A model generated the notes under the pieces. That model did no database searches. It was given only the letters and a program-made list of their open reading frames with translations, and was not told the origin of the DNA. This document shows, piece after piece, positions 15,214 through 21,607 of a stretch of 21,607 nt of DNA. The DNA comes from Scybalousia_A sp045221575 (GTDB taxonomy: Bacteria; Bacteroidota; Bacteroidia; Bacteroidales; P3), in the NCBI GenBank assembly GCA_045221575.1, contig JBGUWU010000017.1, positions 1 to 21,607 on the forward strand, given 5' to 3'. The position numbers were made by a program, and so were the translations under genes. The stretch's first letter is position 1; each line of letters begins with the position of its first letter.

Positions 15214-15972
15214 TTATTTAGCAATCTGTTCAGAAGTCTTTCCAAATCTTCTTTCTCTTGACTGATAATTTACAATAGCATCAATAAAATCTTGTTTAGA
15301 AAAATCAGGCCAAAGCACAGATGTAAAATATAGTTCAGAATAAGCTATCTGCCAAAGTAAGAAATTACTTATTCTCTCTTCACCAGATGTTCTTATAAGT
15401 AAATCTACGTCAGGAATATCTTTAGTTGTCAAGTGTTTTGAAACCATATCTTCATTTATATCCTCAATATTCAGTTTCTTTTGTTCTACAAGTGAAGATA
15501 TTTGTTTTGTCATCTCAATTATTTCCCATCTTGCACTATAATTAAGAGCCAGAATCAAAGTCATTCTTTTATTATTCTTGGTTTTTTCTATCATACCAAG
15601 TAAAGCCTCTTTCGCTTCTTTTGATAACTCCGATGTATCTCCTATTGTTTCAAGACGAATATCATTATCCATCAAAGTTTTCTCTTCTTGTGCAATGGTA
15701 TAAACCAACATTTTCATCAAAGCATCTACTTCTTCTTTTGGTCTAAGCCAATTTTCTTTTGAAAATGTGTAAAGAGTAAGATATTTTACGCCTAATTCTG
15801 TCGCTATTTCACAAACATTTCTAACAGAATCCACTCCATGTTGATGTCCATATATTCTATCTTTGTTTTGTTTTTTTGCCCATCTTCCATTACCGTCCAT
15901 AATAACAGCAACATGAGTAGGTATTCTTTGTTCATCTATTGCACTTTTATCAAACAATGAATTAGTTTTCAT
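15214..15972 (-). CDS. uppS: isoprenyl transferase (undecaprenyl diphosphate synthase)
   Basis: The 252-residue cytoplasmic enzyme has HVAVIMDGNGRWA (20-32) with catalytic Asp26, GHQHGVDSV (43-50), LTLYTFSKENW (65-75) and RTSGEERISNFLLWQ (194-208), all hallmarks of cis-prenyltransferases. It condenses isopentenyl diphosphate with farnesyl diphosphate to undecaprenyl diphosphate, the lipid carrier for peptidoglycan and surface glycans. It lies 11 bp after the IPExxxVDY gene and 77 bp before bamA; the uppS-bamA-ompH order is widespread in this phylum. Confidence 0.96.
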   Translation of the reverse strand: MKTNSLFDKSAIDEQRIPTHVAVIMDGNGRWAKKQNKDRIYGHQHGVDSVRNVCEIATELGVKYLTLYTFSKENWLRPKEEVDALMKMLVYTIAQEEKTLMDNDIRLETIGDTSELSKEAKEALLGMIEKTKNNKRMTLILALNYSARWEIIEMTKQISSLVEQKKLNIEDINEDMVSKHLTTKDIPDVDLLIRTSGEERISNFLLWQIAYSELYFTSVLWPDFSKQDFIDAIVNYQSRERRFGKTSEQIAK

Positions 15973-15983
15973 ATTATTACGCT

Positions 15984-16499
15984 TTAAATATAAATATCAG
16001 CCAAAGCTTTATTCTTGTCTTTAAAATATTCTATATCACTTGAGATAGAACTAATCTCATTATACTTGAGTTCTTTTGTTTTTATTCCAAAACCATCTGG
16101 ATAAAAGATATTTGCATAAACAACATTTTTCACCTCTTTTACAGCTTTGCAAATATCTATAGTTACATCTTTATAATCTCTGCCAAATATTATCAACACA
16201 TAATCTATTTTTTTTAGACTATTGATAAGCGGAACAGATTTATTTTCTTTATGCACTGCAGGAAGAATCATATACGCTAAACCATTACAATTATCTACAT
16301 GCATAATACAGTCAAAAGCAAACTCTTTTTTCTGTTTTTCTTTATAGACGGCAAAGTTTTCTGTCTTTTCAAATTCACAACCAAGAATCTGTTGCAAACG
16401 ATAGGCTAATTGAAAATCAGATAAAGGCGTATTGATACCTATTATAGAAAAAGGCATCTGTTCAAAATCTATCTTTATTGTTCCTATCTTCTTCTCCAT
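15984..16499 (-). CDS. IPExxxVDY family protein
   Basis: A roughly 171-residue protein of unknown function. It starts with a beta-strand pattern followed by LSDFQLAYRLQQILGCEFEK and a central strand LKKIDYVLIIFG, which matches the place of the family's IPExxxVDY motif although here it is degenerate (NSLKKIDY). I place the start at the ATG at 16497-16499. A longer frame begins with TTG at 16529, but that TTG lies inside the -7 promoter box, so the extra ten residues cannot be translated from this promoter. There is no signal peptide. The gene heads the unit with uppS and bamA, the usual neighbourhood of this family in Bacteroidota. The family name is given from pattern recall. Confidence 0.7.
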   Translation of the reverse strand: MEKKIGTIKIDFEQMPFSIIGINTPLSDFQLAYRLQQILGCEFEKTENFAVYKEKQKKEFAFDCIMHVDNCNGLAYMILPAVHKENKSVPLINSLKKIDYVLIIFGRDYKDVTIDICKAVKEVKNVVYANIFYPDGFGIKTKELKYNEISSISSDIEYFKDKNKALADIYI

Positions 16500-16525
16500 A
16501 TCAGCTTTACGCAACTCTTCAACTT

Positions 16526-16534
16526 GCAAAAGTA
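16526..16534 (-). promoter_or_regulatory. -7 box of the IPExxxVDY-uppS-bamA-ompH unit
   Basis: On the minus strand TACTTTTGC contains an exact TAnnTTTG. It lies 26 nt before the ATG at 16499, leaving a short leader. No TTTG is seen at the usual -33 distance. The box decides the start codon of the first gene. Confidence 0.65.
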
Positions 16535-16691
16535 CTAAACTTTATTCACATAAAAAAAATAATTACAATTTATATGACTTATAACTAAAACAAAACATAA
16601 AAAGAAAATAAAGATTTAGGTCGCTTACAACAAAAATTGACATTAACATATATTTTATGTTTAGTTATTTCAGTTAATCAGATTTTTGTGT

Positions 16692-16699
16692 TACTTTTG
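16692..16699 (+). promoter_or_regulatory. -7 box of the second T9SS cargo gene
   Basis: TACTTTTG matches TAnnTTTG and ends 23 nt before the ATG at 16723. It is divergent from the promoter at 16526-16534, about 160 bp away. The AT-rich stretch between them holds nothing else I can identify. Confidence 0.65.
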
Positions 16700-16722
16700 C
16701 AATCAGAAAAACGTATAATGCG

Positions 16723-18174
16723 ATGAAACAATATCTTTTGTTTGTTTTTTCTATACTATTTTGGGCAAATATTTTGGGACAAACTCTTTTGGAGGAAGAT
16801 TTTTCTGTTTTCCCTCCGAATAATTGGACAAGAGGAAACGCTATACTAAATAATGTATATAACGGTTCTTCTATTTCAACCATAAATTATGGTTGGTATG
16901 CTGACACTAATGGTTATGGCATAGCAAGAAATCATGCTAAAACAAACATTTTTGGTTCTTCTATAAAATATTGGCTTATCAGTCCAACAATATCTCTAAA
17001 TGGCGAAAATAATATTCTTATGTTTCATTTAGCTACAACTGATTATAATGCAAATACTCCTGCCAATTCAATAGGTGTTGATGATAAGTTCGTCGTACTT
17101 GTTTTAGAGGAAGATCAAGCAATAACCCCTGCTAACGAATTAATTAGAATTGATAATACTTCTCCTATTAGATTAGAAAATATTGGTTTAGATACTCTTA
17201 TTACACTATCCTTAAATAACTATGATGGAAATGTTCGCATAGGTTTTTATGTAGAAAGTTTGGTAGCTAACTCTGATTTCGATTTACATATTGGTAATGT
17301 TTTTGTGGGGCAATTGCTTGAATGTTCTCCTCCTTCTTTAGAAATAGAAAGCACTAATACTTATTCTGCAAACCTTATTCTTAATAACACTTCTAACTAC
17401 GATACCTGCATAGTAGAATACACAGAAATAGAGAACACTTCTTGGGACAACGCAACAACAGACACTATTTCCAATCTATATTCTTCTTACGTTATAACTA
17501 ATCTGCAACCAAACCATTCTTATAAAATAAGAGGCAAATCTCTTTGTTCAAGTCTTCAAAGCAATTATTCTCCAACACAAGTATTCACTACATTATGCAA
17601 TTACGATACTATAACTGATACTATAGAAATACACGATACAATTTATCGTATTGACACCGTTTTAGTTACTCTGTATGATACTATTCAAGAAATAGATACC
17701 GTCTTTCTTGTACAATATGACACTATTTCTTTAATCGAAACAATTTTTGACACAATATATATTTCCGATACAGTAACAGAGTGTGGTATTAGCAGAACAA
17801 ATATTTACGCAACTATTGGTTTTGATGAAGTTTATCAAGAATATGGTTTCAATGTTAGCGAAGCAGGAGAATATTGTCAAACTCTGCAAACAGAAAATAA
17901 TTGCGACAGTATTGTTTGTCTGCATTTATCCTCTTACTCTAACATTCAAACCATAGAAGAAAAAGAACACACTTTTTGTTATCCTAATCCTGCACACGAC
18001 AAAATATACATAGAGGGCGGTGGTGAGATAACCATAATAGATAATTTGGGAAAAATAATCCTCAAAGAAAATTCAAATAAGAGACAACGAATAATAGACA
18101 TCAAAGACTTTGATTCCGGTGTATATTATTTGAAAGTTGGAAGTTCAACACAAAAAATTATTATACAGAAATAA
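16723..18174 (+). CDS. T9SS-exported protein with choice-of-anchor J-like domain
   Basis: The 483-residue product has a signal peptide (1-19, before Q20). A choice-of-anchor J/cleaved-adhesin-like jelly roll follows at about 22-197: EEDFSVFPPNNWT at its start, WLISPTISL in the middle and FDLHIGNVFVG at its end. A fibronectin-III-like domain lies at about 201-292 (LQPNHSYKIRGKSLC). Next is an unusual linker at about 295-352 with around nine DT[IV]-type units. A block GEYCQTLQTENNCDSIVCLHL (382-402) is of a kind repeated in Bacteroidota surface proteins. The type A sorting domain is at 418-483 (CYPNPAHDKIYI through GVYYLKV). It should be carried over the outer membrane by T9SS, probably as an adhesin or matrix protein; no enzyme motif is visible. 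Confidence 0.85.
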   Translation: MKQYLLFVFSILFWANILGQTLLEEDFSVFPPNNWTRGNAILNNVYNGSSISTINYGWYADTNGYGIARNHAKTNIFGSSIKYWLISPTISLNGENNILMFHLATTDYNANTPANSIGVDDKFVVLVLEEDQAITPANELIRIDNTSPIRLENIGLDTLITLSLNNYDGNVRIGFYVESLVANSDFDLHIGNVFVGQLLECSPPSLEIESTNTYSANLILNNTSNYDTCIVEYTEIENTSWDNATTDTISNLYSSYVITNLQPNHSYKIRGKSLCSSLQSNYSPTQVFTTLCNYDTITDTIEIHDTIYRIDTVLVTLYDTIQEIDTVFLVQYDTISLIETIFDTIYISDTVTECGISRTNIYATIGFDEVYQEYGFNVSEAGEYCQTLQTENNCDSIVCLHLSSYSNIQTIEEKEHTFCYPNPAHDKIYIEGGGEITIIDNLGKIILKENSNKRQRIIDIKDFDSGVYYLKVGSSTQKIIIQK

Positions 18175-18195
18175 ACGAATATTACATCTTTTTTA

Positions 18196-18203
18196 TACTT
18201 TTG
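18196..18203 (+). promoter_or_regulatory. -7 box of the purM series
   Basis: TACTTTTG fits TAnnTTTG and ends 20 nt before the purM ATG, just after the stop of the T9SS cargo gene. A -33 TTTG is not seen. It suggests purM and the genes behind it are expressed independently of the cargo gene. Confidence 0.6.
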
Positions 18204-18223
18204 CAACATAAATACAACAGATT

Positions 18224-19408
18224 ATGACACAACAAAAATACAATTTACGTGGAGTTTCTGCAAAGAAAGAAGACGTTCATAATGCAATAAAACACATAGA
18301 TAAAGGTTTATTTCCAAAAGCTTTTTGTAAAGTTGTTCCTGACACTTTGACAGGCGATAAAGACTATTGTATGCTAATGCATGCTGATGGTGCTGGAACA
18401 AAAAGTTCTTTGGCTTACATGTATTGGAAACAAACAGGCGATTTATCTGTTTGGAAAGGCATAGCACAAGATGCTGTAGTAATGAACACTGATGATTTGC
18501 TATGTGTTGGTGTTACAGACAATATATTATTATCTTCTACCATAGGAAGAAATAAAAACCTTATACCAGGAGAAGTAATAAAAGCAATAATAGAAGGAAC
18601 AGAAGAATTTTTAGAGACTCTACGTTCATATAATGTTGGCATCTATTCCACTGGAGGAGAAACTGCAGACGTAGGAGATTTAGTTAGGACTATTATTGTA
18701 GATAGTACAGTAACAGCAAGGTCTTTACGTAAAGATATTATTACAACAGATAAAATACAAGAAGGAGATGTTATTGTAGCTTTAGCTTCTTTTGGACAAG
18801 CAACTTACGAAAAAGAATATAATGGAGGAATGGGTAGCAACGGATTAACTTCTGCAAGACATGATGTATTCTTTAAAGAACTTGCAAACAAATATCCTGA
18901 AAGTTATGACAAAGACCTGCCTGAACAAGTAGTTTATTGTGGTAGCAAATCTTTGACAGATGAAATAGTAATAGACGACAAAGGCAACACAATGACCGCT
19001 GGCAAACTTGTACTCTCTCCTACAAGAACCTATGCTCCCGTTATCCGTCAAATAATAGAAGAACATCGAAATGATATTCACGGATTTATTCATTGTACCG
19101 GCGGAGCAATGACTAAGATTCTTCATTTTGTGGAGGGATTACACATTGTAAAAGATAATCTTTTCGCATTGCCTCCTTTGTTCCAAATGATAGAAAAAGA
19201 AAGTCAAACACCAAGACAAGAAATGTATCAAGTCTTCAATATGGGACAAAGAATGGAAGTATATTGTCCTCAAAACATAGCACAAGATATTATTTCTATT
19301 AGCAAATCTTTTGGCATTGACGCAAGAATATCTGGATATGTAGAAAAGAGTGAGACAACTTCTCTTACAATAAAAGATGATAAAGGTACATATCAGTACA
19401 ACGCTTAA
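18224..19408 (+). CDS. purM: phosphoribosylformylglycinamidine cyclo-ligase (AIR synthetase)
   Basis: The 394-residue product shows the PurM signature: MHADGAGTKSSLAY (52-65, ATP/Mg binding), DAVVMNTDDLLCVGV (83-97), TGGETADVGD (143-152), the SNGLTSARHDVF block (205-216) and HCTGGAMTKI near 290. It converts FGAM to AIR with ATP in purine synthesis. The length is above that of the E. coli type (about 345) but fits the longer Bacteroidota form. No other pur gene is nearby. Confidence 0.94.
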   Translation: MTQQKYNLRGVSAKKEDVHNAIKHIDKGLFPKAFCKVVPDTLTGDKDYCMLMHADGAGTKSSLAYMYWKQTGDLSVWKGIAQDAVVMNTDDLLCVGVTDNILLSSTIGRNKNLIPGEVIKAIIEGTEEFLETLRSYNVGIYSTGGETADVGDLVRTIIVDSTVTARSLRKDIITTDKIQEGDVIVALASFGQATYEKEYNGGMGSNGLTSARHDVFFKELANKYPESYDKDLPEQVVYCGSKSLTDEIVIDDKGNTMTAGKLVLSPTRTYAPVIRQIIEEHRNDIHGFIHCTGGAMTKILHFVEGLHIVKDNLFALPPLFQMIEKESQTPRQEMYQVFNMGQRMEVYCPQNIAQDIISISKSFGIDARISGYVEKSETTSLTIKDDKGTYQYNA

Positions 19409-19421
19409 AATCTATAAGAAA

Positions 19422-20189
19422 ATGAAGAAAATTTGTTTATATTCTATCTTTGCTTTGCTTACTTTTGCTTTGTTTTCCTGCTCAAAAGGAGAAAAGAAGA
19501 TAGAAAAGAAATTCTTAAACGGAGATCCTGAAATTGTTGCTTACTATAAACAAAATAAAAAAGTTTATGAAGAGCATTATTATGAGAATGGTAAATTAAG
19601 GAGTGAAGGAGATTTTAATGACACTATTCGTTCTGGTCAATGGACTTTTTATTTTGATGACGGAAAAGTTTTTGCCAAAGCTGATTTTTCAAAAAAGAAA
19701 GAAGGAGAACGTTGGCAAATATATAAGCATGATGGAGATAAATTAATAGGAACAACAGATAAGATTACAGCAATGTCGTTTTCTCCTGAGGGAACCTTGG
19801 TTGATATAACAATAAAAAGTCCTAAGGATGACAAAAAGGAAATATATTACAGATTTTTCAACTCTTTCAACCTTAGAATGCAGATAAATCTTGTAGGAAA
19901 CATGTATCAAGGGCAAGCTCTCTCTTGGCACGAAAACGGAAAGATAAACTCTGAAGTTTTTTATGTTGATGGCTTAGAAGATAGCACCTATGTTTCATAC
20001 GCAGACAATGGGCAGACAATGGAGAAAGGGCAATATAAAAAAGGAATCAAAGTCGGCAAGTGGGAACATTTCAACTCTGAGGGAAAACCTTTGGGAGTAG
20101 AAATATATGACAAAGATGGCACGCTTTTAAAGGAAACAAACACACAAGGTCTGCGTTTCTCTCATCGCAATAACGGCAAACCAGAATAA
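19422..20189 (+). CDS. YwqK-like lipoprotein with MORN-type repeats
   Basis: From the ATG at 19422 the product has 255 residues. It has a lipoprotein signal (MKKICLYSIFALLTFALFSC, lipobox LFSC), and repeats of the type YYENGKLRSEGDFN...SGQWTFYFDDGK, LSWHENGKINSEVFY, VSYADNGQTMEKGQY and KVGKWEHFNSEGK. This is the MORN_2/YwqK pattern of toxin-antitoxin-annotated but functionally vague proteins. An in-frame ATG at 19377 lies inside purM and would bury the signal peptide, so I reject it. It should sit in a membrane facing the periplasm or cell surface. The gap to purM is 13 bp and to the next gene 6 bp. Confidence 0.75.
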   Translation: MKKICLYSIFALLTFALFSCSKGEKKIEKKFLNGDPEIVAYYKQNKKVYEEHYYENGKLRSEGDFNDTIRSGQWTFYFDDGKVFAKADFSKKKEGERWQIYKHDGDKLIGTTDKITAMSFSPEGTLVDITIKSPKDDKKEIYYRFFNSFNLRMQINLVGNMYQGQALSWHENGKINSEVFYVDGLEDSTYVSYADNGQTMEKGQYKKGIKVGKWEHFNSEGKPLGVEIYDKDGTLLKETNTQGLRFSHRNNGKPE

Positions 20190-20195
20190 CAGAAG

Positions 20196-20756
20196 ATGAA
20201 GTACTTATTCTCTTTCATATTATTGTGTTGTGCTTATTTAGGAATAAAGGGACAAAACTTTAATAGTGTAGAGTGTGTGGCAACCGACGGAAACAAATAC
20301 TCTGTTGCGAACATGGAAATAAGCGTTTCAAAAGAAAAAATATCTGTTTATTCTATTAAGGATAAGACATTAATAAATCAAATTTCCACTTCCTCCAATG
20401 GAAAAGAAGTAAATCATAAATTTCTTTACAATAAAAAACTACAACAAGGCTTTCTCTTTTTGGAAAAACATACTGAACTTAGCGAAGGTTGTGATGTTTA
20501 TAAAGTAGAAAAAGGGGATATAAAATATTTATGCGAATTCCCTTTTGCTGCTTATACTTCTGAGAATGGAGAAAGAATGAATTATAATAATATTCTTCCT
20601 TATCTTTCTGTCATTCGTTCCGACAAAAGAACCCTCCTTTTCATTAATACTCCTATTGTTGTTTCCTATCCTAATAGTCCAAAAGAAGAGATATTGGAAA
20701 CAAAATCTTTTTATCATATATTGACTGACAAAGGTTTTGAATTAAGAAATTACTAA
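20196..20756 (+). CDS. small secreted protein of unknown function
   Basis: The 186-residue product has a signal peptide (about 1-19, ending KG before Q20). I do not recognise a family. The rest is strand-rich with alternating hydrophobic residues (EISVSKEKISVYSIKDKTLINQIS; VSYPNSPKEEILETKSFYHIL) and no sorting domain or catalytic motif. It lies 6 bp after the YwqK-like lipoprotein gene and 3 bp before the comB-like gene, so it is probably cotranscribed and may work with the lipoprotein at the cell envelope. That is inference. Confidence 0.7.
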   Translation: MKYLFSFILLCCAYLGIKGQNFNSVECVATDGNKYSVANMEISVSKEKISVYSIKDKTLINQISTSSNGKEVNHKFLYNKKLQQGFLFLEKHTELSEGCDVYKVEKGDIKYLCEFPFAAYTSENGERMNYNNILPYLSVIRSDKRTLLFINTPIVVSYPNSPKEEILETKSFYHILTDKGFELRNY

Positions 20757-20759
20757 CCA

Positions 20760-21500
20760 ATGACAAGTTCTAACAGACAAATAACCACTTATTTCTCTCC
20801 TATTTTAGTTTCCACTGAAGAAAGAAACGAAGATTATATTAGCGTTGTTGTAGATATTCTTAGGGCAACGACAACTATTTGCACCGCTGTTTATTATGGA
20901 GCAACGATCGTTCCTGTAGCTACACTGCAAGAAATCAATCAAGCAAAGCAACAAGGTTATCCCATTGCAGGAGAACGATTGGAAAAAGGTTTTGAAAATG
21001 CTGATTTCGGCAATTCTGCAACGGAATTTATGACTGAACGAATCAACGGAATAGAAATAGTTCAATCTACAACAAATGGAACCAAAGCAATAATGAAAGC
21101 TTTAGAACAGAAACCTAAAGAAATTCTTATTGGCTCCTTTTCAAATATAAGTGCTTTAAGTTCCTATCTTGTAAAACAAAATTGCAATGTTGAAATTATT
21201 TGTTCAGGTTGGAGAAACAATTTTTGTTTAGAAGATAGTATGTTTGCAGGTTCTTTGGCAAGCAGACTTTTTAATGAAGGTTTTACTACTCTTGATGATA
21301 GCACATACGCTTCTCATTATCTTTGGAAAGAAGCAGAAAAAGACCTGTGGGCTTATTTAGAGAAAGCAAAACATATCCACAAATTGAGAAAACACCATTT
21401 AGATGACGTCTTCCCTTATACTTTCACTTTAGACACTTGTCCCATTGTGCCAAAAGTTTTCTTAGAAGACAACAAATGGAAAATTCGTAAAGCAAAATAA
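20760..21500 (+). CDS. comB: 2-phosphosulfolactate phosphatase family protein (ComB-like)
   Basis: The 246-residue product has the family motifs: VVDILRATTTI (30-40), AGERLEKGFENADFGNSATEF (70-90), QSTTNGTKAI (102-111), IGSFSNI (124-130) and CSGW...CLED (148-159). The ComB family is Mg-dependent and hydrolyses phosphosulfolactate to sulfolactate in coenzyme M synthesis. Most bacteria with a homologue do not make coenzyme M, so the real substrate here is uncertain. No comA or comC is visible. It lies 3 bp after the upstream gene and is followed by a terminator-like hairpin. Length is normal for the family. Confidence 0.9.
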   Translation: MTSSNRQITTYFSPILVSTEERNEDYISVVVDILRATTTICTAVYYGATIVPVATLQEINQAKQQGYPIAGERLEKGFENADFGNSATEFMTERINGIEIVQSTTNGTKAIMKALEQKPKEILIGSFSNISALSSYLVKQNCNVEIICSGWRNNFCLEDSMFAGSLASRLFNEGFTTLDDSTYASHYLWKEAEKDLWAYLEKAKHIHKLRKHHLDDVFPYTFTLDTCPIVPKVFLEDNKWKIRKAK

Positions 21501-21504
21501 AACA

Positions 21505-21545
21505 CCTTCTCCCTAAAAGCAAGTTTTTTAAGGAGGGGATAAGGC
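21505..21545 (+). terminator. terminator-like hairpin after comB, part of the repeat element
   Basis: CTCCCTAAAA (21509-21518) pairs with TTTTTAAGGAG (21526-21535) with one C-A mismatch; GCTGTTTTTGG follows at 21544. It resembles the reverse complement of 309-355 over about 47 positions (33 matches). It may serve as comB terminator and also be the edge of the third repeat array. Confidence 0.45.
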
Positions 21546-21559
21546 TGTTTTTGGTTAAA

Positions 21560-21607
21560 TCTTCGTTTTCGTATAAAAAGACTTGGTTTTCTTTTTCAAA
21601 GACTTGG
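21560..21607 (+). repeat. array of degenerate 21-nt phased repeats (copy 3, cut by window end)
   Basis: Cores TCTTCGTTTTC, ACTTGGTTTTC and ACTTGG begin at 21560, 21581 and 21602, exactly 21 nt apart, with A-tracts before the second and third. The string CGTTTTCGTAT at 21564-21574 also occurs at 269-279, and AAAGACTTGG occurs at 240 and at 21577 and 21598, so this belongs to the same element as copies 1 and 2. It continues past the window. Confidence 0.7.

Noticed and set aside
19377..19421. N-terminal extension of the YwqK-like gene from the ATG at 19377
   Set aside because: It overlaps purM and would place 15 polar residues before a clear lipoprotein signal peptide; the ATG at 19422 fits much better.
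20760..21500. ComB as evidence for coenzyme M synthesis
   Set aside because: No other gene of that pathway is in the window and the family is widespread in bacteria that do not make coenzyme M.

Overview
The window comes from an AT-rich member of the Bacteroidota, most likely a low-GC Bacteroidales-type lineage; I would not name a genus. Four things support this. Two secreted proteins end in a type IX secretion (type A) sorting domain. Several genes sit behind the Bacteroidota-style -7 box TAnnTTTG instead of a -10/-35 pair, and obvious Shine-Dalgarno sequences are scarce. There are lineage-typical families: a DUF2723 membrane protein, an IPExxxVDY-type protein, a DUF2148 protein, a LptE-like lipoprotein and an M49-like metallopeptidase. 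The BamA gene is followed by two tandem OmpH/Skp genes, a common order in this phylum.

Layout. Positions 1-533 hold no gene but carry a promoter-like box with two hairpins behind it, an array of 21-nt phased repeats, hairpins, and the promoter of the first gene. Positions 534-8399 (+) form a probable operon: a T9SS-exported protein, lptE-like, a DUF2723 membrane protein, a LolA-like carrier, an M49-like peptidase and gpsA. It ends at a bidirectional terminator shared with the converging operon rdgB, DUF2148, dut, yicC (10863 down to 8421, -). Positions 10864-11232 are intergenic and hold a second phased repeat array and the terminator of a tRNA-Leu(UAG) gene (11233-11314, -). Positions 16499 down to 11388 (-) are an envelope cluster: IPExxxVDY protein, uppS, bamA, ompH, ompH. 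Positions 16723-21500 (+) hold a second T9SS cargo protein, purM, a YwqK-like lipoprotein, a small secreted protein of unknown function and a comB-like phosphatase. A third repeat array begins after comB and runs off the window end.

How the genes work together. Much of the window serves the cell envelope: undecaprenyl diphosphate synthesis (UppS), outer-membrane protein folding (BamA plus two Skp-like chaperones), lipoprotein and LPS transport (LolA-like, LptE-like), phospholipid precursor synthesis (GpsA) and a possible membrane glycosyltransferase (DUF2723). A second theme is nucleotide pool hygiene and synthesis (Dut, RdgB, PurM). I see no prophage, insertion sequence, CRISPR array or defence system.

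The least ordinary feature is the family of degenerate 21-nt repeat units in three separate intergenic regions (about 139-346, 11058-11174 and 21560-21607). Each contains runs of cores spaced at exactly 21 nt, which is two turns of B-DNA, usually behind short A-tracts. I do not recognise this element.
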